Below the pieces are notes generated by a model. The model was not told where the DNA came from and did no database searches. It worked only from the letters and a program-made list of their open reading frames with translations. This document shows positions 23,644 through 33,429 of a DNA stretch of 64,000 nt, piece after piece. Each line of letters opens with the position of its first letter. The first letter of the stretch is position 1. The stretch spans positions 1 through 64,000 of the forward strand of contig JALJCO010001126.1 of NCBI GenBank assembly GCA_023101725.1, given 5' to 3'. Position numbers and translations under genes: made by a program. Source of the DNA: Atherinomorus stipes. Its lineage: Eukaryota; Chordata; Actinopteri; Atheriniformes; Atherinidae.

Positions 23644-25441
23644 GGCCGCGTTTCCCAGTTAAGATTCTTCTTTGGATTAAAGAAGGCCTCAAGGAAGCTC
23701 TTCCCAACAAAGGATCGCAAAGATACGCCCGTTTCCCAGATTGCTTCTTTCGCGCGTTCTTATTTCCTGAGAAACGTCTTTGCTACGCTACATCTTAAGA
23801 AGGTCCTAACAGAAGCTATCCACTTCCGGGGGTGCTGAAAAAAAAGCAACCGAGGTCAGGTATACCGATCGACACCATTCATTTAGTGTGGAGGTTATTT
23901 TCCGACGCTGATATTGAGCCCATTTATACGTTTATGTGTTTGTGCAAGAAGACAAACTGTTAAAAATATGCATGTGATTACCAGTGATTGCAAATATTCA
24001 TTGAAAAGCTCATTGTATATTGTGTAATTGGCCAAATTGTGCTAAACAGGTGTAGGCGATTGGAAATTTACAGATGCCCTATAAATAATGGTCATTCTGA
24101 CGCTATTTGTTGACGTAATGGCTGAAGGGAACCCCGCCAAGAGGATTCCTGAAACGTGCGTGTGTGTCATATCGATGCTCAGTAGTAGAATCGGGAAACG
24201 GTGGCTAGGTGATTGAAACACTGAAAAAGGGTAACATTTTCTTGTTCGCAAAAAAATAGATCAACTCCTGGAACTCCTGACAAGCTTCAGCCAAAAAACG
24301 ATATGCACCAAACTTTCAAAAACTTTTTGTCGGGTTACTGTTGTCTGGGGAAATCTTGGAGGATGTAATCACCTACACACATCTTATGTTAAATGAGCTC
24401 CACATGGCAGCATTTGGTAAATGGGCGACATACTGTATCTGGTGCGTAAAGTGTGCGTCCAGGATGACGCACGTGCATTCAACAAACAGTAATCCCGCAA
24501 ATGGTTGACGTGACTTAATAAAGAATGGCTTGTTCTGCCACTCACTCGTGCCCAATTCTTCAAAGGCCTGCGTAAACGCAAAGTAATGGGAATGCTCCAC
24601 ATATTACACTGAGAGGTTGTGTTTGCCATTTTTGAATCACTGCCCAGTGCCACCTATGATTTTTAACATGACCTTTGTGCTGAGGTTGGCAGAGAAAGGT
24701 AGTCAGGGGGACCTAAATAGGTGGTTCGGGTGGTACTGAAGTGTTTTATAGTTCAATATCAAAGTGTGGCCGGAGGGGGTGGTTTGGTGACTGGAGGGGG
24801 GTGGTTTGGTTTGGGGGTGGTTTGGTTTGGTTCTCTGCACAGACATCTGATGCGGGTCTGATACGGGTATGCGTAAATGGCCATGTTTTTATTGAGCGAA
24901 GCAGGTGCATCTCATCATGAACAGCTGACAAATGCGTAAATATGACGAGAGTCCTCATAGATTGCGTATAATTTGCGTACAATTCCTACCGCAATGTTTT
25001 TGTTTCTGTGGTTGATACCCACAGGCCTATCTTGCCATAATGATTAAACTTAACCACAATATTTTCTGTCATTCACTCGGTAACTACAGTTTTCTTCCAT
25101 CATAGATGATTGACATTATGACATGAGTGAGAAAACATGACTCAATACAACAACTGATCCGTGAATAGGTCCATTTTTAATAATTTCCATTTTCTACTTT
25201 TTTTTCACGGGAAATAGTGTCGTTTCCAAAAGTGACCAGTAGATGGGCCTGTTGTTCCCTTAGCAGGGGGGAACGTTAAAGAAGGTTCGAAAGAGTGGGT
25301 CTGGCCGCTCCTGAAAATAAAGAAGCTCCTGAGTTAAGAGCGCATCTGGGAAACGCAACGTCCAAACAAGGCACCTTTAAGAAGTGACTTAAGAAGGACC
25401 TCAGCGTTAAGAGTGTCTTAACTAATCTGGGAAACGCGGCC
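23644..25441. mobile_element. 1.8-kb DNA element nested in family A copy 1
   Basis: Left end GGCCGCGTTTCCCAG, right end on the minus strand GGCCGCGTTTCCCAG: a perfect 15-bp inverted repeat. 'gcgtttcccaga'-like motifs recur inside both ends. ATT lies on each side (23641-23643, 25442-25444), suggesting a 3-bp target duplication as in PIF/Harbinger. However, the uninterrupted copy at 56.57 kb has three extra bases there, so the duplication is not proven. There is no transposase, and the interior is unassigned. A G-rich run lies at 24770-24840. Confidence 0.85.
24770..24842. repeat. G-rich degenerate tandem repeat
   Basis: Several near-repeats of 'gggggtggtttggtttggtt' in tandem. This strand has many runs of four or more G. 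Confidence 0.6.
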
Positions 25442-26689
25442 ATTATCTGTTGCTGAGGAGGAGTGACCTGAGAAGAGCAAAACCTGGAGTAAATTTAGTT
25501 GAAGACTTCACTAAATGGACCCACATAAACGTTTTCCACGGCGTCAAAACACGGAAATGGCGCCTTTTCTCCTGGATTGGTAAGCTAGCTTGTTTGCTAA
25601 CATGGCTAACGCTAGCTGTCAGCTATAAACTCCTCTGAGTTACTTGTTGGACATGCTGAAGACTGCTGGTCACTTGCGTATCGGCAGTGAGCCTGGCATC
25701 CCAGCGGCTGGAGTTGTTTTTCTGCCGTTGCAACAACAACCTAGATACATGTGATGTTGCTGTTCTGTCCGTTTTCCATATTCAACCTTTAAATTAATAT
25801 ATTTTATGAAAGTGTTGATCAAAACTGAACATTATGTAAAGGTAGAAGTTATGGCTGTTGTACTGGATCATATTATATTGTACAAATGTCTACATAGTAG
25901 GGTCTCCAGCTTTGACTGTTAAGGTGTCGAGAAACATTGTTATTGATACCTGCTCTGTGTCAGCCTTCTGTCTGTTACAAAGATATGATGTATGACAGTT
26001 GACCAAATCTTTACTTGCTTTATAATCCAGCATGATTTTTACATGCTACATGTGCTTCAACATTGTTTATTCTCAGGAAGGTGCCAAGGACCTGGATAGG
26101 CGTACGCTGTTGTCCGTCTCCATGGATGGTAAAACGTTAATTGGAAGTTCCTGGAGCTACTGCAGTAAGAAAAGGCAGAGCAGTATGGGGGTGCTCAACT
26201 GATTGTGGTAGGAAGCTGTGGCCTCCACACCTTACATAACGCTTGCAATGGTGGCTTTGTCATGTGGCAACTGGAAAAGTTTCTCAAGGCCATAAACGCG
26301 CTCTTCCATAATTCTTACCAAAACCACACAATTTCCACTGCCATTCTGTGGCCACCGGTGGCTTGAGAACCTACCAGCTGTGGAGAAGGCTTTAGAGGTA
26401 TGGCCCTCAGTGATCATGTACGTGGATGCAGTCAGGACCAAGAAGTTGCCAAATCCAGGAACTTCATCTTTTGGCACCCCTGAAGCGGCAAAGAAAGATC
26501 CTCTCTTTGCGGCAAAACTTCACTTCTACATGTCTGTCATCAGGACCTCCAGCTCCTTCCTGGCCACATACCAGTCAGATCAGCCAATGATGCCATTCCT
26601 TGTAAACGATTTGGCAGACCTGATGAAGGTAATTATATTCTATTACCATTGTTTCTGATGTTATACAGAAATTATATTATAGACATGAT

Positions 26690-27131
26690 TAGAGATTAAT
26701 CAATCTGACACAGGATCAGATATCGGCTCCAACACTGACAAATTAGCTGGATCATATATCAGATGAATGAGCCTGATCCAGTCATACCTTTTTTAAAAAA
26801 AAAAATCAATATCATAAACAGCAACACAGTTACAGTCATCTAGTCATTTCAATTCTGTTTGCAACGCCAGTTACATCATCACACAGAGCAGAGAAGTGTT
26901 ATTTATTTTGCTGCTAATGTACACTTTATTTGCTAAATAATATTACGTACCTTTATCTGTTAACTTGTTACCTAAATGTTTATGTCAAGCCTGATGCTCT
27001 CACATGGCAAGGTATACGGGTCATTCATTCAACAGTAGAATTGGATCGGTACCGGGTAATGGCTGATATCCTAAGCCAAGGTAAGTGTATTGGATTGGAT
27101 CAGAAAAAAAACTGAATTGGGTGCATCTCTA
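26690..27131. mobile_element. hAT-type MITE in intron 2 of the hAT-like gene
   Basis: Starts TAGAGATTAATCAATC and ends, on the minus strand, TAGAGATGCACCCAATTC. Flanks are GACATGAT (26682-26689) and TACATGAT (27132-27139), a 7 of 8 match. Interior motifs 'ggatcagatatcggctcc' and 'ggatcggtaccgg' are typical of the 'tagagatgcaccgat' fish hAT repeats. Confidence 0.75.
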
Positions 27132-27848
27132 TACATGATGTGACAGTTACACTATATCATGTTGGAAAAAAACTGAAAGAAGAAAACAAAGAAGGAAAGG
27201 AGTGTTGACATTTTTCCTTATTGTCAAGTCAATATGGTTGTAATTATTTGAGTTACATTTGAACTTTTCCATTTACAGTGTATTCTGAGGCGTTTCATCA
27301 AGAGGGAGGTCCTTGAGGACATCAGTCCACTCCAGTTAGCCAGACTGGATGTTGGTGACAAAAAGAATTGGCTTTATTCTAATGAACTGGACATTGGCTT
27401 GGGCGCAGAATCAGCTGTTCAGGTATGGTTTGAAGTTATTGTTTAAAATACTTCCACTATCCAGAAAAAAAGGAATTTACTAGTTGTTACACAGGATACT
27501 CTCATTATTCCTGTCAGGAAGATGGGAATAAGACAGAAAAAAAAGAAAAGGATCGGAGAACTCACAGTCCTAGACTTTGAGGGACTGCATCAAGGTGATG
27601 TCAACTATCCTGCAGAAAGTGCACGACAAGAGCCCCTTTAAAATATCCCACTGAGAAACAGGTGACCTGTTTGGACCCTAGAAAGATGTTTTCTGATCCA
27701 GAGATGTGCCAGGGCAAGATGAAGAATCGTTTTATGATGTGGAATTAACAAACTCTACGTAACATCAGCTTCCCATGTCATGTTTTATGTTAAAATAAAC
27801 ATTTTGGTGAAATTGTCCCTAACCCTGTGAACTTGATTTGGTGTCAAG

Positions 27849-27872
27849 TCCCCCCCCCCCCCCCCCCCCCGG
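27849..27872. repeat. Poly(C) tract
   Basis: About 22 consecutive C in the 3' part of the fossil hAT-like element. Confidence 0.9.
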
Positions 27873-27929
27873 TTGTGAAATTGGTGTTGAATTTGATTTC
27901 AAATAGCATTGCAAAAGTCTTTAAAAGTC

Positions 27930-28542
27930 TTAAAGTTGTACTTCCGTGGTCATTTCATTAATATTTCTGTGTTCTCCATTATTATTGAATGCATTCTGCA
28001 TCGTTTCTGTTTAAAAAAAACCTTCTGGTATCTTTGTATCCAGCTGTATTTGTATACTAGAAGAGAGGCTTGTGGTCCAACGGCAGCTTTTCCGGGTCCT
28101 TCTCATGAATTTCCGTCTGATTGGCTGGCTCCCGTCAGTGTATGAAGGAAGCTCCGCCCTCCGCTCTTATTTCGCTACAGACAGGAAATAGAGCCGACAA
28201 ACAAGTTTGTTCCGCCATGCTAACAAACAGTTAGCTAATTAGCTTCTCAACTCCGAAGCTACAGTCGTGCCGTCTTTACTTCTAGTGTGTAGTGGAGGGT
28301 TACCTGCCTTCCAATGGACAGATAGAAACCCCACGTGGGATACACTATTTGAAATGTTACGTAGAAGTGCAAGGCTGTTCCCGATTCGCTCTTTTCTTCG
28401 TATTGTTTCTGTGATGAGGAAGCACAGCCGACTGGGGGGAACGCAACACTAGCAAGTCAGCATGTGTAAGTAAACAAGGGGAAACCCTCCGTATTTCAGA
28501 AGGAGCAAGTTAAACGGGTTTTCAGTGGAAGGAGGCGTTTAA
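27930..28542 (+). mobile_element. TTAA-target DNA element, 613 bp, copy 1
   Basis: Bounded by TTAA at 27930-27933 and 28539-28542. Left end TTAAAGTTGTACTTCC, right end on the minus strand TTAAACGCCTCCTTCC. A second copy of the same length lies at 37473-38085 in the same orientation and ends at TTAA on both sides. A TTAA target fits piggyBac or Kolobok. There is no transposase. The copy sits in the 3' part of the fossil hAT-like element. Confidence 0.85.
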
Positions 28543-29732
28543 AGGAGCCCTATCATGAAAAATGGACTTTTAAGAGCTTTTCAGCATGTCAGTGTGTTAT
28601 TTCCTTATCAAGAAATGATTTAAATCGTTATTTTTCTTCATTCATGCATATTTGAGTAATCTACATGAATATTTAAACCAAGCGCTACCTCCCTGCAAAC
28701 GGCTGACTACCCACCCCATTACGTATGAACGTGGCACCAATCAGGAAAGTCCAAATGCGCACGCTCAGAATCGTAGCAAGACGCCCTGTGTTAAACAGAA
28801 ACTCAGAGAAATACACACTCTCTGGGGGAAGAAACTAACACCTGCAGAAAGATTTCCTCAGAGACAAGCAGCCATCAGCTAACAGACGTTTGCTCCAGAG
28901 TTCAGGAGAATTTTCTTCCTTTTTTTTTTCTTTTTTTTTTAAGCTCTAGAGGACAGCAAGTTGTGAAAATGCAGTTACATTCAGCGTGGTTATGTTCAGC
29001 GTGGGAGTTTATTTGTTGTACCTACTGGATGAATCAACTTGCCAGAAGTGGTTGGATTTTAACTTCAGGAGCAGGGAAAAATAAAACCTCAACTTTGTGT
29101 GTGAACTTCACTCCTGACAACTTCATGAATCTCGGGCAGTAAAGTGTTTTTTTCTCTGGGATTACTTCTGAAACCGGACGCAGTTCCTACTATAAAAACG
29201 CACATGGACAGACAACAACACTGGTGAGTCAACACATCTCTCGGCTCAATGCTAACTGTTACCCTATGATTTGTTCGCTAATTTACTTACTTGTCAGGGG
29301 TCTCTGTGGTACTTCTGTGGTACTGCGTGTACTTCAAACTCCATATCAGACTCTGGGTGGAGCGCATACAGCTCCATAACAGGCTGGTCTGTTTTATCCC
29401 GTCGATCGGAGGAATTATCCATCAATGTTTACTACTAACATCCACATGAGAGCTGCCGGTGCCGGTGCTACAGACAATTCTGTGACGCTTCAGAATAAGT
29501 GTCTCTTCCGGGGCGACGTCATGCAATGGGCGTAAAAAATGCTGCAATTGGTCGAGAGCTCCGCGGTTCAGGACAGTCAGCCATCTTACTTCCGTGTTGG
29601 AAATTAGATGCATCGAAAAACTAATATTTAACACCAAATTAGTTTCTATAGTAATGATGGGAACATATCTAGCTTATAAATGCCTATATTTGACTTTTGG
29701 AACCTTTGAAAAGCATGATACAGCTCCTTTAA
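28539..29732. mobile_element. TTAA-target DNA element, about 1.19 kb, abutting the previous one
   Basis: Left end TTAAAGGAGCCCTATCATG, right end on the minus strand TTTAAAGGAGCTGTATCATG, giving an inverted repeat of about 18 bp with mismatches. It shares the TTAA at 28539-28542 with the 613-bp element. The outer TTAA is at 29729-29732. The family is a common fish repeat. The termini look more Kolobok-like (AGG...) than piggyBac-like (CCC...), which is inference. Confidence 0.8.
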
Positions 29733-29984
29733 ATTTAACTTGCCTTCAGCTGTAGAAACCCTATGTTCAGGCAGAAATACAATTAGTTACTTACAGTTCT
29801 TCACAGATACACAGTTCACCAAATTCAACTGGCTAGAAGTCTGTCCAACAGTCTTCTTTCCCCGTGCTCACTGCTGCTCATAAGTTTCCTTTCTACATCC
29901 TGACGTCATGAGCTCAGCTGCACACTTCTGCCACAAGGGAGCACTCACGCTTCATCTACAGCCTTTCCAACATGGCCGATCTCA

Positions 29985-30190
29985 CAATGATAAAGAATCC
30001 TTCAAAACATTCCTGGACTCAGAGGGTGATCCGGATCACCACGAAAATTTAATGGGTTGGGCTGAGACACACAGCTGGTGAAAATTTTAGGTCAATCCGT
30101 CCAGTACTTTTTCAGTAAAGTTGCTGAAAGACGGACGGACAAACCAACGCTACTGAAGACATTACATGCTTGGTGAAGGTAATAATTATG
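29985..30190 (+). repeat. RTE-like LINE 3' end
   Basis: The block order 'gatccggatcaccac', 'aattttaggtcaatccgtcc', 'gacggacggacaaaccaacg' and 'ttggtgaaggtaataa' matches the 3' end of RTE-type LINEs in fish. No coding part is present. Confidence 0.6.
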
Positions 30191-30321
30191 AAGAGGATCT
30201 GTGCAAATGTTGCCCATGTGTTGGCATGACCTACAGTACTGCTTCATATAATGGGTTACAACACATTTTTGAGTTACTTTGTTGCAGCAGCCAAATATCC
30301 TGTCCAGGTTTTGTGAACATT

Positions 30322-30818
30322 TAGCCTCGTGAGACCATCCTGATCTTGCAAGCTTCAGGTATTCACTCGCAGATCAGTCTTGCTACTTTCCGTTGAAGCG
30401 AATTTGGAGCAGTTCACCAAACGAACGTCCAATCAGTGTTGGCTTTGAGGCGGGTTGAGGTGTGATGCGACGAGAAGCGACAGTTCAGTCTAAACAACAT
30501 GGCGGCTTCAGCGGATGAAACTAGCGTCAGCGTGTCTATCACTTAAGTTTTATCGGAATTACTGCCGACAAGTTTCTTGTTTGCTGAGCTAACGAGCCAT
30601 TGCAGGCAGCAGCAAGAGTAGCCTGGCTTGTGGTTGTGTTTTTGTCGTCGAATTGTCAGTACGTCATATGCTTCGTTGATGTGATTGGTTGATTTAGCCC
30701 GTCTATCACCAACATAGGTGGTGATAGACAGATGCCTTATCCAATCAGCTAACCAGTATTTTCGTCCCGTCCCAAAACTACTCTCACGGATGATTTCCAT
30801 CTGGTGGAGTCAGGTTAG
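30322..30818 (-). mobile_element. hAT-type MITE, family 'TAACCTGGCTCC', copy 2
   Basis: Inverse-orientation partner of 7833-8349. Flanks are TGAACATT (30314-30321) and TAAACATT (30819-30826), 7 of 8 identical. Confidence 0.85.
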
Positions 30819-30889
30819 TAAACATTAGCATTCCCCCCACCCCAGCCCAGGCAGGCAACGACCCTCGCCCTGCCTCAATCACACTCCAA

Positions 30890-31095
30890 GCAATTTTGAA
30901 AACTTGAGAGCCCTGCCCCAACAAAATAAAACAAAACCCAGAAAAAGTAAGAAGAGAAGACAAGAAGACAAAACCAATCAGAGAAACATGGAAGTGAGGC
31001 AAGTGTCTTATTGTAAGAGGAAAATGGAGAAAAGCCTTCAGAGCAGCAAATTGTTGTGGATTTAAGGACATTTGCAACTCATTAAGACATCAGAA
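30890..31095 (+). repeat. Dispersed repeat fragment
   Basis: Shares 'accaatcagagaaac' and 'ttgttgtgga...aaggacat' blocks with 5670-5760. Class unknown. Confidence 0.4.
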
Positions 31096-31099
31096 AGGG

Positions 31100-31690
31100 C
31101 ATCGTTATGGAGTTGCTCCTCTGCAGCTGCTATTCTGACTGTTTATGGTTAGAGAAATGAGTCGCCGAAACAGGCGTGTCGTTCAGTCCCGCATCCCACG
31201 CTGTGATCGGTCTGGTCAATTTTTTACAGGAGTGGAAATCACTTCACAAAGGAGGGAACCCAGACTGACTTGCTGTGTATCTCACGGCGTTAGTCAGGTT
31301 GGTGTACCAGGATAATTAATCACGGACAGTCACATCAGGCTTCTAACTTTGAAGCTGGAAGAGCACAGAAAAGCCAGAAGAAGTAGAAGGCGGCAGCGGC
31401 AGGCAGCAGGCGATACTTCTTTGTTTCGAGGAAGAAAGGAGAGCAGAGTGCCGCAGATAAAGGAAACAGCGTATAAGTTTAACATATTAAACATGTGCCG
31501 GTTGTATCTGTGTTGTATCTGTAAACATTTAAGACATTATTCTATTGTTTGCTTTTAATGGCAACAAAATACTAAACACCTTTATCGCACGAGTTCCTAT
31601 GGAACCACAAAAACCCTGCCTCAGAGTAGGAGCTAAAATGGTTATGGATCACCATTTTAGCACTCAGGAATTTTCGCCAAATTTGTCACA
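31100..31690. other. No feature recognised
   Basis: Short frames only, and no inverted repeat pair assigned with confidence. The stretch at 31698-31745 has an inverted partner at about 33365-33412, which may be the ends of a larger damaged element. Confidence 0.35.
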
Positions 31691-31829
31691 TCCGGTTAGG
31701 TAGGGGGGTGAAAACATCGCTTCGTTGCATAGGGGAGCCATTTGATTACCAGCTTCATTATTCATCAATCTTCATTAATTCTAGTTTGGAAATACCGAGA
31801 AGTCACACTGTGTATGGCAGCCATAAACA

Positions 31830-32528
31830 TAATAATAATAATAATAATAATATTGGATTAGATTTATATCGCGCTTTTTCTTGCCAGGCACTCAAAGCGC
31901 TCACAATAGGTCCATTATTCTTTCATTCCTCTTTCATACTTAGTAGTGGTAAGCTACGTATGTAGCCACAGCTGCCCTTGAGCAGACTGACAGAAGCATG
32001 GCAGCCATTTGCCTACGGCCCCTCCGACCACCACCGGAACATTCACACATTCATACACCAGTAGGGACGTAACAATTACCGGTAAAATGGTTAACTGTGA
32101 TAAAATTCCCAACGATTAGCAATACCGTTTCAAATTTCAATTATCGTGAAAACCGTGACTGATTATTGCACTTTGAAAAACTACCAGTGATGCTGCTCAT
32201 TGGCTGGAAAAGCAGCAGCAGTCAGTTTGCAATGCTTAATTTATGAAAACATGGCAGAAGGCAACAAGGTGGACAGTTCTCTTGAAATTTCCCCCCTTTA
32301 AAAAGGACGACATGTAGACCCATTTTGGATATTTTTTAAGATTCTTGGAGGCATTTCTATAGTACCGCGACAAAAATGATAACCGTGATATGAAATTTTC
32401 ATATTGTTATATATATATTAAGTGTCTTGCCCAAGGATACAACAACAGATGGCTGGGGGATCGGGATTCGAACCGCTGATCGTTTGATCATTGGGCAACC
32501 TGTTCTACCACCCGAGCCACATGGACAA
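31830..32528 (-). mobile_element. tRNA-derived SINE, minus strand, split by a MITE
   Basis: On the minus strand the right end (32440-32528) reads like a tRNA: 'gtggctcgggtggtaga' as A box and 'ggttcgaatcc' as B box. It is followed by the SINE body 'ccttgggcaagacactt'. After an interruption (about 32056-32416) the body resumes with 'gctgtggctacatacgtagc', 'gagcgctttgagtg' and an (ATT)n tail at 31830-31851. This is the layout of a widespread fish tRNA-SINE with a LINE-related tail. A second tail, on the plus strand, is at 62018-62120. Confidence 0.75.
32056..32416. mobile_element. hAT-like MITE inside the SINE
   Basis: It starts TAGGGACGTAACAATTACC. Its far end carries 'ataaccgtgatatgaaatt' and, on the minus strand, TATAACAATATGAAA. 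It exactly separates the two halves of the SINE body. No clean 8-bp duplication is left. Confidence 0.6.
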
Positions 32529-32584
32529 GCAAACATGTTTGGTCCAGTTCCCATAACAACAACAACAACAAAAAAACCAACAGA

Positions 32585-32704
32585 AAAAGCCCCGAACGAC
32601 GTGCTAAGTGGCTAGCGTTTATCAAGCCCATAAATGCTGACAGTTCACACTGGAAACCATGGAAACATCTAACAATATGTCCGGATCACTTTGTGACTAA
32701 TAAA
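32585..32704 (+). pseudogene. THAP-domain fragment (C-terminal half)
   Basis: One frame reads 'RRAKWLAFIKPINA' then 'KHLTICPDHF', the C-x2-H end of the C2CH zinc-binding THAP domain. The N-terminal half with the first two cysteines is not in frame upstream. The frame runs into a poly(A) stretch. THAP domains are found in Kolobok and P-type transposases and in host proteins. Surrounded by repeats, it is most likely transposon-derived. Confidence 0.55.
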
Positions 32705-32724
32705 AAAAAAAAAAAAAAAAAAAA
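32701..32724. repeat. Poly(A) tract
   Basis: About 23 A directly after the THAP fragment. Confidence 0.9.
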
Positions 32725-33429
32725 CTATATTCTGGTCACACTATTTAAACCCTGTAGTTGTTTTTGTACAGATGACAGAAAACGCCATTAAATCAGTGGA
32801 TGTACAGAATCACAGCACCGCCCACTGTTCCTGTCTCCTCAGGACTTTTAAAGATCACGTTAATCCAGATTACTGCCATTAATATTCCCACGTAACAATA
32901 AGCCATAAAAACTGTCAGGAAAGCATTTGCAGCGTTATAAACACTGCACAAAGTCATCACCAGTAAAATACTGATGAGCTTCTAGCTACCGATAACTTAT
33001 GGTTTGATCGTTGAGCGTAAACTCCTGAGAAGTACAGCAAAGAAATACCACTATTTCTTAAAAATCTGGGAAAATTAATATTCAATAAAGAATAAATGGT
33101 TTGAACACAGGGCTTACCTGATGAAACCAAATATATCACAAGATTGGAAAACTGATCATCAGGCCGTTATGTAGGTTCGTCTAACCAGGTACCAGCGGGC
33201 AGACGATGGGCATGACTTAGTCCAACAGACATGAGTTTGCTTCGTTTCTAGCATCGACAGTAAGACTTTCAATATAACTGAACGACATTTCAACATTATT
33301 TCAAAGGCAGACCGGCGGAGAAAAAAACATTAAAAAAGGGTGCAAGAACGGTTTTTGAGGCTCACAGTCCATCAGATGGCATTCAAATGCGAGGCATGTT
33401 TTTACCCCCTACCAGCTTCATGGTCACGT

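Larger units (their letters stand above)
23334..25787 (+). mobile_element. Family A MITE, copy 1, in intron 1 of the hAT-like gene
   Basis: Left end AAGGTTGAATATGGAAC, right end on the minus strand AAGGTTGAATATGGAAAAC. The two outer parts (23334-23643 and 25442-25787) match 56245-56907 end to end. The 1.8 kb between them is foreign (see 23644-25441). The family has no transposase and ends in perfect 14-bp inverted repeats. Flanking TTTAA duplication is clear in other copies but not in this one. Inner frames such as 25450-25638 recur in other copies but look like passive sequence. Confidence 0.85.
22530..27735 (+). pseudogene. hAT-like transposase pseudogene with intact splice sites (4 exons)
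   Basis: Exon 1 (22530-23202) holds a zinc-finger-like start (CVLCKSC.. then H..SSKH) and 'FVLMFDES' plus 'VQSRYLG..F'. It needs several frame changes, roughly near 22590, 22640, 22680, 22720 and 22915. The donor GTAAGT is at 23203. Exon 2 (26077-26628, acceptor TTCTCAG) holds 'LLSVSMDG', 'GSCGLHTLHNA' and 'PLFAAKLHFYM'. It has one in-frame stop after 'FLELLQ' and one further frame change. Exon 3 (27279-27422) is fully open and in phase with exon 2 ('LRRFIKREVLEDISPLQLAR'). Exon 4 (27518-27735) contains 'KKVHDKSP'-like and 'CLDPRKM' pieces in three frames. I know this as a multicopy fish family with a C2H2/BED-like N-terminus and a hAT-like core. The function in life would be transposition. 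This copy cannot make the protein. Confidence 0.8.
22303..29763 (+). mobile_element. Fossil autonomous hAT-like element carrying a four-exon transposase gene, host of several nested insertions
   Basis: The left end reads CAGGGTTCCAACGG and the right end, on the minus strand, TAGGGTTTCTACAG. Both are followed inward by 'aagtcttaaaa'-type motifs. A 6-bp direct repeat TGTTCA abuts both ends (22297-22302 and 29764-29769). That is shorter than the 8 bp of hAT, so the duplication has decayed or the ends are off by a base or two. Removing the insertions at 23334-25787, 26690-27131 and 27930-29732 leaves about 2.8 kb, a normal size for an autonomous hAT. Inside it, exons at 22530-23202, 26077-26628, 27279-27422 and 27518-27735 encode one disrupted protein. 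Confidence 0.7.

Noticed and set aside
25450..25638. 62-codon frame repeated in other family A copies, as a possible conserved protein
   Set aside because: It recurs because the DNA repeat recurs. In the other copies the frame is shifted or broken, and no motif is visible.
32440..32528. tRNA gene on the minus strand
   Set aside because: A and B box similarity is present, but it continues directly into a SINE body and does not close a clean cloverleaf. It is the SINE head.
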